Numbered from the stretch's first letter, positions 50,994 to 60,417 are shown. The stretch: DNA of 64,000 nt from Gp13-AA77 sp035578005 (GCA_035578005.1 DATJYK010000131.1:1-64000); one strand, 5' to 3'. Notes: generated by a model from the letters alone, not told the origin. Program-made: numbers and translations.

Positions 50994-53480
50994 CTACTCG
51001 TCCGGTTCAAACATCCTCCCATCTCTCAGCTTCACCAGCGTCTTTCCGGTGGTGGTCACCACCCGCACCGCCCATTCCGGACGGCCCTCGCGGGTATCCC
51101 GTTGCACCGAACTGAGATTCGGCCGCCACACCAGAAATTCCTCGCGAATCCCGAACCGGCTCACCGCCCAATCATAAAGCGCCACCGTCACCTGGTGCGT
51201 GCTGCGCATCACCGGCACCAGCACGTATCGCACCGCGTCGAACCAGATGCGCAGCGCGTGCTGCAGTTCGCCCCCCTGCTGCTTGCGTCCCTCCGCCTCG
51301 GAACGCGGCGTCTCGGCGGGCCGCCGCTTGCCGTCGCGCCAGGGAGGCGTGGTCTCGTCGTCACCCCAGGCGATGTCCTCGCGATTCGGGCCGTGCGCGC
51401 ACTTGAAGAAAGCAACGCTATCGTAGGCGTACTCAACCGGCAGCAGCTTCAGCCACAGCCGCAGGAACCGGACCGGCTGCCACTCCAAGGTAGCCTCCAG
51501 CAGCTCGCGCAGCCCGGCGAGTCGATCGCTGAAGACGTGCATGCGGTTCCAGAGGGATTCGGCCAGGGCGTGAAGCGAGGGGTCAGGGATCGGGGGCTGG
51601 GGACCGGGGTTCGGGATTCGGGGTTCGGTGTTCGGGACTTGACGCTCGGGGTTCGGTGTTCGGTTTTCGGGTTTCGGGTCTCGCGACTCGGTATTTGGGT
51701 TTCGGGCCTCTGTCCCGGAACCCCCAGCCTCAGCTCCCGAATCCCGAACACCGAACACCGAATCCCGGACCCCTGGCCCCGAGTCTTCATCCGGCACGCC
51801 CGAACCCCGAACCCCGAAACCCGAATCCCGGGTTCCTAGCGCTTCTTCTACCAACGTCAGGAATTCCTGGAAGCTGCCGGGCACAGTCAACTCCCCCCGG
51901 CGCACCAGACGCTTTAGCTCGCGTTCCGAAGGCGTACGGACGAATTCGCTGGCAGGCCGGTCAGACAAATCCATTTCGGGCGGTCGCGGCTTGGGCGGAT
52001 GCGGTACGGGCGCATGGCTGGGCGCATGGCCATGCGCCCCTACGACTTGCCACTCCTTCGGGTCTTTCACCGACGCCGGCTCCACGCGCTTCTGCTGCGC
52101 CTTCATGGCGTGGCTGGGCGATTGGAACGGATCGCCGATGGCTTCCGGCGATAGATCGTCGATGCGCTCGGGCCAGGCAGGATGGAATTGCTCGTAGTGC
52201 GGAGTGCCGCGGAACTGCAGCAGGAAGCCGGGATTCGGGGTTCGGGGCTCGGGATTGGTGATTGATGATTGGTGATTTGCGATTGGAGACTCGGGATTCG
52301 GGGTTCGGGGTTCGGTGTTCGTGCTTCGAGATTCGGCATCTGTGACTTGCGATTCGTGATTTGTGGCCCGGGACTCGGGATTTGGTGCTCGGCTTTCCGT
52401 CCCTGAACACGGAGCTTCGGCTTCCGAATCCCGAACCCCGAAACCCGAATCCCGCATTTCGGGCCCCTGATCCCCGTCCCCTGAACCCTGTTGGCCCGAA
52501 TCCCGAACACCGAACACCGAACCCCGGCCGTCGAACAGCGCCCCCAACAACCCCACCATTCCCCGGTACACCCGCCACACCTTCCAAAACCGTCTCTCAA
52601 TGCGCTTCAGGCGCTCGCGAGTGTACGAGTGGTAGTTCTCCAGCGTGGCGTCCAGGTCCCAGTGAAATTTGTCCGCCCGCTCCGCCGTCAGCTCGCTGTG
52701 CTGCTGCCGCCAGCGCTTCATTTCCTCCAGGCGATAGCAGATGGCCAGCCGCTCCCAGTTTTCCTGGTTGCGGTAGAGGCGGAAGGGCCGCCAAAGCAGC
52801 AGCGCCAAGGCCCGCACCAGCTTGGGCGCGCGCGGGCTGGCCGCGTCGGTGTGAAGGGGTAGCCTAGGGGCTTGGTCGGCCGGACCCTCGGCAGCCCCCT
52901 CACCCCCGGCCCCTCTCCCCCAAGGGGGAGAGGGGAGTTCATTTCCTGCAGGCGAGGGGACGCTATTCTCTGCAAACGAGGGGAGACCGCTCCCTGCAAC
53001 TGAACCCTCGGACCTACTCCCCGAGTTCTCGGATCTAGTCTCTGAGTTCTCAAACCCGTTCTCTGAGTTCTCGAATGTGTTCTCTGAGTTCTCGAACGTG
53101 TTCTCTAAGTTCTCGAATGTGTTCTCCCCTCGCCCCCTTGGGGGAGAGGGGCCGGGGGTGAGGGGGCTGTCAACGGTTAAGCCAGACACCCCAGACAGAG
53201 CCTCCCCAAGACGTGGAAAATAGCCGCACAGCATCAGCAGCGTGCGATCGAGAAGGCTGAGATGGGCGCGCAGCTCTTCGCGGCTCTCCCCGGCCGCCTC
53301 GGCGCTGCGCTCGAAGTCGAACGCCATCTGGCCGTGACTGAAATTGTTGGCGTAGTTGGCGGAGTTGTCGGCTTTGCGCTTCTGGGCGGCATGCAACAGG
53401 CCTTTGTACTGGCCGTCGCGTTGGCGCTTGAGGGCCTCGGGGGTCAAAGGGCGGCGCGGTTTGGGGTTCGGAGGGTCCAT
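50994..53480 (-). CDS. Protein of unknown function, 828 residues, carrying repeat insertions
   Basis: Not recognised as any named family. Non-repetitive blocks look like real protein: 1-95 (QYKGLLHAAQKRKADNSANY, a phrase typical of short acidobacterial leader segments), about 215-310 (LAICYRLEEMKRWRQQHSEL), about 430-545, and a C-terminal domain about 630-828 ending GKTLVKLRDGRMFEPDE. Between them lie heptad repeats (NPESRTP-like at about 320-420 and 549-630; ENTFENS-like at about 120-150) and both arms of a family C palindrome (about 105-119 and 182-196). The frame stays open through all of these. No signal peptide or membrane helix is evident. Part or all of the repeats may be non-functional insertions. 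Confidence 0.6.
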   Translation of the reverse strand: MDPPNPKPRRPLTPEALKRQRDGQYKGLLHAAQKRKADNSANYANNFSHGQMAFDFERSAEAAGESREELRAHLSLLDRTLLMLCGYFPRLGEALSGVSGLTVDSPLTPGPSPPRGRGENTFENLENTFENSENTFENSENGFENSETRSENSGSRSEGSVAGSGLPSFAENSVPSPAGNELPSPPWGRGAGGEGAAEGPADQAPRLPLHTDAASPRAPKLVRALALLLWRPFRLYRNQENWERLAICYRLEEMKRWRQQHSELTAERADKFHWDLDATLENYHSYTRERLKRIERRFWKVWRVYRGMVGLLGALFDGRGSVFGVRDSGQQGSGDGDQGPEMRDSGFGVRDSEAEAPCSGTESRAPNPESRATNHESQVTDAESRSTNTEPRTPNPESPIANHQSSITNPEPRTPNPGFLLQFRGTPHYEQFHPAWPERIDDLSPEAIGDPFQSPSHAMKAQQKRVEPASVKDPKEWQVVGAHGHAPSHAPVPHPPKPRPPEMDLSDRPASEFVRTPSERELKRLVRRGELTVPGSFQEFLTLVEEALGTRDSGFGVRGSGVPDEDSGPGVRDSVFGVRDSGAEAGGSGTEARNPNTESRDPKPENRTPNPERQVPNTEPRIPNPGPQPPIPDPSLHALAESLWNRMHVFSDRLAGLRELLEATLEWQPVRFLRLWLKLLPVEYAYDSVAFFKCAHGPNREDIAWGDDETTPPWRDGKRRPAETPRSEAEGRKQQGGELQHALRIWFDAVRYVLVPVMRSTHQVTVALYDWAVSRFGIREEFLVWRPNLSSVQRDTREGRPEWAVRVVTTTGKTLVKLRDGRMFEPDE
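52895..53167. repeat. Family C palindrome inserted in a coding frame (copy 2)
   Basis: The arms at 52895-52936 and 53126-53167 match those at 9053-9168. Translated, they give LTPGPSPPRGRGE and ELPSPPWGRGAGGEG. The 190 bases between them consist largely of GAGAACA, CATTCGA and GAACTCA heptamers, unlike the 30-base centre of copy 1. CTGTCAA follows the right arm as TTGTCAA does in copy 1. Confidence 0.8.
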
Positions 53481-54125
53481 CAGCGTTTCAGGTACCAGGT
53501 GTCAGGTGTTAGGTGTTAGGTGCTAGGTCTTAGGTGCTAGGTGTTAGTTACTCAGTTCAGCGTTGCTCAGTTCGGCGTTTCCCAATTGGCGTTGCGCAAC
53601 CGCTCGGGGTCCTTGATCCGAGCTCCAGCTCCCAACGCCGAACCCCGAACTGACAAACTCCGAACTGAGGAACTGGCACCTGACACCTGACACCTGACAC
53701 CTGGCACCTGACACCTAACACCTCCTCCATTCACCCACAATTCGCGGCCGGCGTGGAGAAAACTGAGAAAAGTGAGAACGTTTATTTCGCGCTTATGGCT
53801 GAAGGGGATAGGCTGTGGAAAACCGGGTCCGTGCGGACGCGAGGTCGTCGCCTGATTGAGTGATCGGGTGATCGAGCCATCGGGTGATTGGACAAGCCGA
53901 CGGTTGAGCGCGCGGCTGCTTGGGGCGAACGAACTACGAACCTCGTACAACGAACCGCTCCTCCATCGCTCAATCAGCCGATCACCCGATGACCTAACTC
54001 GTAGCGAACCGCCGCATTGTTCTTCGCTTTTCAATCGATAAGCAAAAATCAGCTAAACTATATTTCACCGCTGAGTGCGTTCGTCGCAGCTATCCACAAG
54101 CGCGCTCGCGGGCGAAAGGGTGACC
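53481..54125. repeat. Intergenic heptanucleotide tracts before hicBA
   Basis: CAGGTGT and TAGGTGT/TAGGTGC units lie at about 53486-53550, with GAACTCC-like and CACCTGA units at about 53640-53722. Period-8 units such as GATCGGGT and ATCGGGTG lie at about 53858-53895, and their complements near 53965-53995. The stretch 53725-53855 is AT-richer and shows no feature. No gene was recognised. Confidence 0.75.
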
Positions 54126-54350
54126 GTGCGAGAAGTCAAAATCATTGTTGAAAGGCATTCAGACGGCTACGTCGCCTACCCGCTCGGACTGAAAGGCGTC
54201 GTGGTGGGCGAGGGTGATTCTTATGAACAAGCCCTTGCCGACGCCACGTCAGCAATTCGCTTCCACGTCGAGACCTTCGGTCCCGAAGTGCTTGATATTG
54301 ATCCGCCCGTTCTGGAAGCGTTTGTTGCCGAAGCCCGGATTGAGCCCTGA
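54126..54350 (+). CDS. HicB-family antitoxin
   Basis: A 74-residue protein of HicB type: KIIVERHSDGYVAYPLGLKG and VVGEGDSYEQALADATSAIR form the degenerate RNase-H-like fold of these antitoxins. No C-terminal DNA-binding domain is present, so it is a short form. The GTG at 54126 begins the conserved part. Its stop overlaps the hicA start (TGATG). Confidence 0.82.
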   Translation: MREVKIIVERHSDGYVAYPLGLKGVVVGEGDSYEQALADATSAIRFHVETFGPEVLDIDPPVLEAFVAEARIEP

Positions 54351-54589
54351 TGCCCAAGTTCCCGGTTGATGCCCCGAAACGAAGGGTGTTGAAGGCGCTC
54401 GAACGTCTGGGCTTTCGAGTTCTACGGGAAAGAGAGCACATCTCGATGATCCGAGAGAATGCCGACGGTTCTAAGACGCCGCTCACCATGCCAAACCATA
54501 CAACGATCAAAGCTTCGACCCTCCGCACAATCTGCACGCAGGCCGGCATTTCCCGCGCAGAGTTCCTCGCGGCTTACGAAGATCGATAG
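54350..54589 (+). CDS. HicA-family mRNA interferase toxin
   Basis: A 79-residue toxin with the double-stranded-RNA-binding-like fold of HicA: LKALERLGFRVLREREHISM, with the active His in REREHISM, then TPLTMPNHTTIKASTLRTIC. HicA cleaves mRNA independently of ribosomes. The order antitoxin-then-toxin is the reverse of E. coli hicAB but common elsewhere. Start and antitoxin stop share one base. Confidence 0.88.
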   Translation: MPKFPVDAPKRRVLKALERLGFRVLREREHISMIRENADGSKTPLTMPNHTTIKASTLRTICTQAGISRAEFLAAYEDR

Positions 54590-54625
54590 CTGCCATCCTC
54601 GGCCTCGCCAATCCCCGACATCGCT

Positions 54626-54662
54626 GTTCATTCGTCAATCGGCAATCGAAAATCGTCAATCA
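54626..54662. repeat. Short heptanucleotide tract (GTCAATC-like)
   Basis: GTCAATC, GGCAATC, GAAAATC and GTCAATC with period 7 lie between hicA and the stop codon of the second ADOP gene. Confidence 0.65.
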
Positions 54663-57488
54663 TTCGTACCTCAGCGCCACCATGGGATCGACCCGTGAGG
54701 CGCGCTGTGCCGGCAGGTATCCGGCCAGGAGCGCGACAGCCGCCAGCGCACCCGTTGCCGAGGCGATGGTCAGCGGGTCAGTCGGCTTCACGCCATACAG
54801 CATGCTGGCAATCAAACGCGACCCTGCCAGCGCTGCGGGCCCGCCGAAGATGATCCCGAGGACTGCCAATGTCATCGATTCCCGCAACACCATTCGCAGA
54901 ATCTTCGCGCGTTCCGCGCCGAGCGCCATGCGAATGCCGATCTCGTTGGTTCGACGCGCTACGGCGTAGGACATCATGCCGTACAGGCCCACGCAGGCCA
55001 GCACGAGGGCGAGCAGCCCAAAGAAGCCTGCGAGCCTGGCAAAGAGGCGTTCCTGAAACGTGGCTTGGTCGATCTGCTCGGTTTGGGTCTTGACGTCCCA
55101 CAGCGGCAGATTCCGGTCGAGTCCCTGGACCGTCCTCCGAACCGCGCCGATCCAGTTCCTGGGATCGCCTGCCGTTCGCACTTCAAAATTCATTCCCTCC
55201 GGCAGTTCGGACTCTTGCGCATAGGGCACATAAACCGTGGGCGGCGCGGCGTCACGCAACTGCCCGTACTTCACGTCGCCAACCACACCGACGATGGCAA
55301 TCTCGGAGCTCGCCTTTGGGTCTCCGAAGCCGAAACGCCGGCCGATGGGATTCGTGCCGGCCAGGTACCTGTCTGCGAAGGCGCGGTTAACCACGGCCAC
55401 CTTGGCAGCCGACGCTGTGTCTCGATCGGCGATGGTGCGGCCGAGCGCCAGCGGAATCCCATAGGTCTCAAAGAATTCCGGCCCCACAGAATTCACGTGA
55501 AGGCTGACAGACCCGTTTTCTGATTCGCCGGGTTTCGGGGTATATCCCTGAATGGAAATTCCGTCTATGGTGACGCCGCCGTCAATGAACGTGTGACGGG
55601 AGAGGCTCGCCGATTGCACGCCGGGAATGGCCGCGATTCGCCGCCGCAGCTCATCATAAAGGCTCCCCAGGCGTTCGCCTTTGTAGCCGGCCTGGGCGGG
55701 AGCGATGCCGAAGAGCAAAAGATTGTGGCGGTCAAACCCGACATTCTCATTCTCCAGGTTGGTGAGGGTGCGGACAAACAATCCGGCGCCCAGCAGCAAC
55801 ACCAGCGACATCGCCACCTGCGCAACCACCAGCAGCTTGCCGAGTCCGAGGTGCAGACCCCGCGATTGACCCGCTCTCCCCACGATTTTGCCCGCGCCTT
55901 CCTTGAGCGCGGGCGTCAAATCCAGACGGGTGCCGCGCAGGGCCGGAGCCAATCCAAACAGGATTCCGGTGAGCACCGAGACGGCAGCGGTGAAACCGAG
56001 CACGCGCAGAGAGGGCACTACATGGAGGATCACGGGATTCCGCCCGCCGGACATGAAAGCCAGCAGAACATCGCTCGCCCAGTAGGCGAGGGCTACTCCC
56101 AGAACGCCGCCCGCCGTTGCCAGCAGGACGCTTTCGGTAAGCAACTGGCGAATCAGGCGACGCCGGCCGGCTCCGAGTGCCAGCCGCACAGCGATCTCTT
56201 TTTGCCGCGTGGACGCGCGTGACAGCAGCAGATTCGCCACGTTGGCACAAGCAATCAAGAGAACGAGGCCGACCACCGCCATCAAGATAAAGAGCGGCTG
56301 GGAAAATTCCTGCCGCAAGGAGTCGAGTCCCTTACTGGCGCTCGTCAACTGAACCTGGGGCGGTTCGAAGGCCGTATCTGGAGAACGCTTCGCCGGCGGG
56401 GGCGGTTCGATGGCGGCCACGTCCCTTCGAAGCACCAAGTCTAAAGCGGCGCGCGCCTGCCGCTGGCTTACGCCCGGCTTTAACCGCCCCATGATCAGAA
56501 CCCACCAGTCATCGTGGGCCGTGAACCTTGAGACCTCGCCAGGGGTTGCGTAGGCGGTCCAGCCGGGTTCAACCTGGGGTTGGGTCCGGAGAGGAATCCA
56601 GATATCAATCGAAGCGCCGGGCTGAACGCCGAAGAACTCGGGAGCGGCCACGCCCACCACGGTGAAGGGGACGGCGTTCACGGTGATGGCCTTGCCTACC
56701 GCGAGCGGGTCACGTCCAAATCGTGTAGTCCAATAGCGGTAGCTGATCGTGGCTGCCGGACTCGCGCCCACCTTGTCGTCTGCCGGCGTGATCGTCCGTC
56801 CGAGGGCGGCCGGAACTCCCAGCGTAGAGAAATAATCGCCCGAGACATACTCGCCGGTGGCCAGATCCGCCTGCCCACCTACGCCCACATTCAACGGGTC
56901 AGGGTCCGAAAAGGCCAAAACGCCGGAGAAGGCTTGAGTGTGAGCACGAATGTCGTCGAAGATGGGGTACGAAAAGGCCGTGCTGGTGAAACGCCCCGTA
57001 GAGTCTTGGTCTGAGTTACCACTCAGCGAGTGCGCGAACCAGGGCACGGTCCCAAACCGGCTCTGCGAAGCCCAGCTCAAGAGGACGAGCTCCGCGGGCC
57101 TCTCGACGGGCAGCATCTTCAGCATCACGGCGTCGATCAGGCTGAAAATCGCAGTGTTGGCGCCGATGCCGAGCGCCAAGGATAGGATGACTACCGCCGC
57201 GAAACCGGGCGACTTCGCCAGCACCCGAAAGGCGTAGCGAAGGTCTTGAATCAGGTTCTCAATAAAATTTACGCGTCGCATGTCCCGGCACTCCTCTTTG
57301 ATCTGCTCCACGCCGCCTAATTCGCGCAAAGCGGCGCATCGGGCCTCCTCCGGCGTCATGCCTTCGGCGATTTTCTCGTCAATCTGGTTTTCGAGATGAA
57401 AGCGCAATTCCTCGCTGAGTTCCTGTTCGACACCTGTGCGCCGGAACAGGGAGCGGAAGCGAAGCGGAAGTTGGTAGAAGAAACGCAT
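54660..57488 (-). CDS. ADOP-type ABC permease, copy 2
   Basis: A 942-residue duplicated orphan permease with the same plan: prefix domain (1-80), first MacB-like periplasmic domain, FtsX helices with IACANVANLLLSRASTRQKE, second periplasmic domain and C-terminal FtsX domain ending GYLPAQRASRVDPMVALRYE. It is longer than copy 1 by insertions in the first periplasmic domain. It lies 99 bases downstream of copy 3 and may be cotranscribed with it under the PadR regulator. Confidence 0.93.
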   Translation of the reverse strand: MRFFYQLPLRFRSLFRRTGVEQELSEELRFHLENQIDEKIAEGMTPEEARCAALRELGGVEQIKEECRDMRRVNFIENLIQDLRYAFRVLAKSPGFAAVVILSLALGIGANTAIFSLIDAVMLKMLPVERPAELVLLSWASQSRFGTVPWFAHSLSGNSDQDSTGRFTSTAFSYPIFDDIRAHTQAFSGVLAFSDPDPLNVGVGGQADLATGEYVSGDYFSTLGVPAALGRTITPADDKVGASPAATISYRYWTTRFGRDPLAVGKAITVNAVPFTVVGVAAPEFFGVQPGASIDIWIPLRTQPQVEPGWTAYATPGEVSRFTAHDDWWVLIMGRLKPGVSQRQARAALDLVLRRDVAAIEPPPPAKRSPDTAFEPPQVQLTSASKGLDSLRQEFSQPLFILMAVVGLVLLIACANVANLLLSRASTRQKEIAVRLALGAGRRRLIRQLLTESVLLATAGGVLGVALAYWASDVLLAFMSGGRNPVILHVVPSLRVLGFTAAVSVLTGILFGLAPALRGTRLDLTPALKEGAGKIVGRAGQSRGLHLGLGKLLVVAQVAMSLVLLLGAGLFVRTLTNLENENVGFDRHNLLLFGIAPAQAGYKGERLGSLYDELRRRIAAIPGVQSASLSRHTFIDGGVTIDGISIQGYTPKPGESENGSVSLHVNSVGPEFFETYGIPLALGRTIADRDTASAAKVAVVNRAFADRYLAGTNPIGRRFGFGDPKASSEIAIVGVVGDVKYGQLRDAAPPTVYVPYAQESELPEGMNFEVRTAGDPRNWIGAVRRTVQGLDRNLPLWDVKTQTEQIDQATFQERLFARLAGFFGLLALVLACVGLYGMMSYAVARRTNEIGIRMALGAERAKILRMVLRESMTLAVLGIIFGGPAALAGSRLIASMLYGVKPTDPLTIASATGALAAVALLAGYLPAQRASRVDPMVALRYE

Positions 57489-57494
57489 ACGAAT

Positions 57495-57590
57495 TGACCC
57501 ATTGATTCATCGGCTCATTGATTCAATGAGTCAACCCGTCAATGAGTCAATCACTCAATCACCCGATGGCCCGATCGCGCGATTCAATCA
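57495..57590. repeat. Period-7/8 repeat tract, TGAGTCAATC-like (copy 2 of 3)
   Basis: It shares the core GGCTCATTGATTCAATGAGT with the tracts at 47878 and 60320 and also ends in CAATCACCCGATG octamers. It fills the gap between ADOP copies 3 and 2. Confidence 0.8.
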
Positions 57591-60314
57591 CTCATACCGC
57601 AGTGCTACCATCGGATCCACCCGCGAAGCGCGGCGCGACGGCAAGTACCCGGCCAGCAGCGCGACACCTGCCAGAACAGCCGTTGCCGTTACGATGGTCA
57701 GCGGGTCCGTCGGCTTCACACCGTAAAGCATTGTGGCAATCAGACGCGACGTTGCCAGGGCCGCGGGCACGCCGATGATAATTCCGAGAGCAACCAGAGT
57801 CATCGATTCTCGCAGCACCATTCGCAGAATATTCGCGCGCTCTGCGCCCAGCGCCATCCGCACACCGATCTCTCCGGTCCTTCTGGTCACGCCGTAAGCT
57901 ATGGTGCCGTAGAGTCCGATGCACGCCAGCAGTAAGGCCAGCGAACCGAAGAGGGTTGAGAGTGTAGCGATCAGTCTCTCCTTCACGAAGGAGTCGCGGG
58001 TTTGGGCCTCAAGGGTGTTCACGCGGAACAGAGGAAGGGTTGGGTCAATGGAGCGCACCTGACGGCGCACTTCATCCAGCGTTGTCGAAAGGCCCCCGGA
58101 GTACTGGACCTCAAACGTTGTTGAGAAGAATACATCGGCCAGGCTCAACTGAAAGAACGGCTGGTATAGAACGCCTGGGGGCGCGTCCTTTACGCCGCCG
58201 TATCGTGAGTCTTTCACCACCCCTACGATTCGGAACTCGCCACCGCCGTGCCGCGCGAGACGGTGTCCGATCGGGTTCTTATCACCGAAACAGCGCCGCG
58301 CCAGAATTTCGTTGATAATCGCGACCTGCGGCGAATGCTGGTCATCTACGGGTCCAAACTCGCGTCCGAGCAGCATCGGCGTTCCCAGGTTTGCAAAATA
58401 GCTGGGGCCTACAGCGTTGACGGCGATATGGATGTTTTCGTTTTCGGCCAGCTTGCGGCCATCGATCGCGATAATGCCGTTCACCCAGTAAGCCTCATCG
58501 TCCACCGGCCTCACCAGCGACAAGCTCGCGGAACGAACGCCGGGAAGGGTTCGCAGGTCACTCAACATCTGGGTGTAGAGACCCGCCAACTTGCCGTTTT
58601 CCTTGTAGCCGGCCAGACGGGGGTCCAGCGAGAACATCAATAGGTTGTTGCGGTCGTATCCGGGGTTGATGGCCCAGAGCCTCTGCAGGCTGCGGATGAA
58701 GAGCCCGGCGCCAACGAGCAGCGTGAGCGAGAGAGCAATTTGCGCCGTTACCAACATTCTGTCGAGCCCCAAGGTCCGTCTGCGATTCTGGCCGCCAAAT
58801 TGACTCCGCCCTTCTTTCAGCGAAGGCGTCAGATCGACGCGCGTTGCGCGAAGCGCCGGTGCGAGGCCGAACAGAATGCCAGTCAGCAGGGAAACTCCAG
58901 CCGCGAAGGCAAGCACACGAAGGTCAGGAGTGAGATCGACGGGCATCGGTGAATCGCCGGTCGACACCATGCGCAGGAGAAGATGGCTGGTCGCACCGGC
59001 CACCACAAGTCCTAAAACGCCCCCAGCACCGGCCAGGAGGATGCTTTCAGTGAGTAACTGGCGTATGAGGCGTGCGCGCCCGGCGCCGATGGCCAACCGC
59101 ACCGCGATTTCCCTTTGGCGCGAGGTTGCCCGAGCCAACAGAAGATTCGCGACGTTGGCGCACGCGACCAGCAAGACGATGCCGACCATGATCATCACGA
59201 TCTGAAGGGGCAGGGAGAAGTCGCGCCGGAGGCCTCCTTTGAAGCCTTGGGTACCAACTTTCACATTCAGCCGCGCCTTCTCCAGCATGCGCGCCATGGA
59301 CTGCCTTTGGTCGGCTCCGGCGGTCGGCGCGTAATCCGTTAGGAACTGGTGATAAATTACGCTGAACTCAGCCTGCGCCTGCTGCCTGGTGGCTCCCTGG
59401 CGAAGCCGGCCCATGATTTCGAGCCAGGTATCGAATGCGCCTTCCCAATCCGGCTGACCGGCCGTCAATTGACCCAGCAGAGTCATGGGCGCAGTGATGT
59501 CAGGCGAATCGCCCACCTCAAGTCCAAAGAAAGGCGCCGGCGTGATGCCGATCACCGTTAGCGGCACCTGGTTCACCGTGATCGCCCGGCCTATGATGGA
59601 GAAATCGCCTGCGAATCGTCGCTGCCACAACCTATAGCTGATCACAGCCACAGGGCGCTTGGCCTTGTCGTCCTCGTCGGTGAAAAAGTGGCCGGCGGCG
59701 GGGATTAGGCAGAGTGTTGAGAAGTATTCTCCTGTTGCGAGTTGTCCGGCCGCCAGGCCGGCTTTGCCCTCGAAGACTACGTTCACGCGGCCGATTCCCG
59801 TGAAGGCGAACGCTCCGGATAAAGTCCGGTTTCGGTCGTGAATGCGCTCGAACTCCGGCCAGGACATGAAGGAGTTCTCGCTGCCATTGGGATACGTCTC
59901 GGAAAACTGCACCAGCTCCTCCGGATGTTGCACCGGGAGCGCTTTCAGTACGATCGCGTTGAGCAAAGTGAAAATCGCCGTGTTGGCACCGATGCCGAGG
60001 GCCAAAGACAGGATGACCACAGCCGTAAAGCCAGGAGACTTTGCCAACATTCGAAACCCATAGCGAACGTCCTGGATGAGATTGTCGATGAAGTTCACGC
60101 GTCGCATATCGCGGCACTCCTCTTTGATCTGCTCGACACCGCCCAACTCGCGCAAGGCGGTGTATCGAGCCTCCTCCGGTGTCATTCCTTCGGCGATCCT
60201 CTGTGCAATGTCCGCTTCAAGGTGAAAGCCCAGTTCGTCGCTCAGTTCCTGTTCGACACCGTTGCGCCTGAACAGTGACCGGAGGCGAAGTGGAAGTTTG
60301 TAGAAGAAGCGCAT
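57588..60314 (-). CDS. ADOP-type ABC permease, copy 3
   Basis: A 908-residue duplicated orphan permease. The prefix domain (EQELSDELGFHLEADIAQRI), the two MacB-like periplasmic domains and the two FtsX domains are present, with LLVACANVANLLLARATSRQ in the middle and GYLPSRRASRVDPMVALRYE at the end. The ATG at 60314 (MRFFYKLPLRLRSL) matches the other copies better than the upstream GTG/ATG. It follows the PadR gene after about 100 bases of repeat tract and is probably its main target. Confidence 0.93.
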   Translation of the reverse strand: MRFFYKLPLRLRSLFRRNGVEQELSDELGFHLEADIAQRIAEGMTPEEARYTALRELGGVEQIKEECRDMRRVNFIDNLIQDVRYGFRMLAKSPGFTAVVILSLALGIGANTAIFTLLNAIVLKALPVQHPEELVQFSETYPNGSENSFMSWPEFERIHDRNRTLSGAFAFTGIGRVNVVFEGKAGLAAGQLATGEYFSTLCLIPAAGHFFTDEDDKAKRPVAVISYRLWQRRFAGDFSIIGRAITVNQVPLTVIGITPAPFFGLEVGDSPDITAPMTLLGQLTAGQPDWEGAFDTWLEIMGRLRQGATRQQAQAEFSVIYHQFLTDYAPTAGADQRQSMARMLEKARLNVKVGTQGFKGGLRRDFSLPLQIVMIMVGIVLLVACANVANLLLARATSRQREIAVRLAIGAGRARLIRQLLTESILLAGAGGVLGLVVAGATSHLLLRMVSTGDSPMPVDLTPDLRVLAFAAGVSLLTGILFGLAPALRATRVDLTPSLKEGRSQFGGQNRRRTLGLDRMLVTAQIALSLTLLVGAGLFIRSLQRLWAINPGYDRNNLLMFSLDPRLAGYKENGKLAGLYTQMLSDLRTLPGVRSASLSLVRPVDDEAYWVNGIIAIDGRKLAENENIHIAVNAVGPSYFANLGTPMLLGREFGPVDDQHSPQVAIINEILARRCFGDKNPIGHRLARHGGGEFRIVGVVKDSRYGGVKDAPPGVLYQPFFQLSLADVFFSTTFEVQYSGGLSTTLDEVRRQVRSIDPTLPLFRVNTLEAQTRDSFVKERLIATLSTLFGSLALLLACIGLYGTIAYGVTRRTGEIGVRMALGAERANILRMVLRESMTLVALGIIIGVPAALATSRLIATMLYGVKPTDPLTIVTATAVLAGVALLAGYLPSRRASRVDPMVALRYE

Positions 60315-60319
60315 CGTAC

Positions 60320-60417
60320 CAAATTGACTCATTGACTCATCGGCTCATTGATTCAATGAGTCAATCCGTCAATGAGTCAATCACTTAATCACCCGATGAC
60401 CCGCTCACCCGATCCTA
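60320..60417. repeat. Period-7/8 repeat tract, TGAGTCAATC-like (copy 3 of 3)
   Basis: ATTGACTCATTGACTCATCG leads into the shared core and then into ATCACCCGATG-type octamers up to the PadR stop codon. It separates padR from ADOP copy 3. Confidence 0.8.

Noticed and set aside
51102..51839. Open frame on the plus strand opposite the 828-residue gene
   Set aside because: Much of it is translation of the heptamer repeats; the minus-strand frame is longer and has non-repetitive protein-like blocks.
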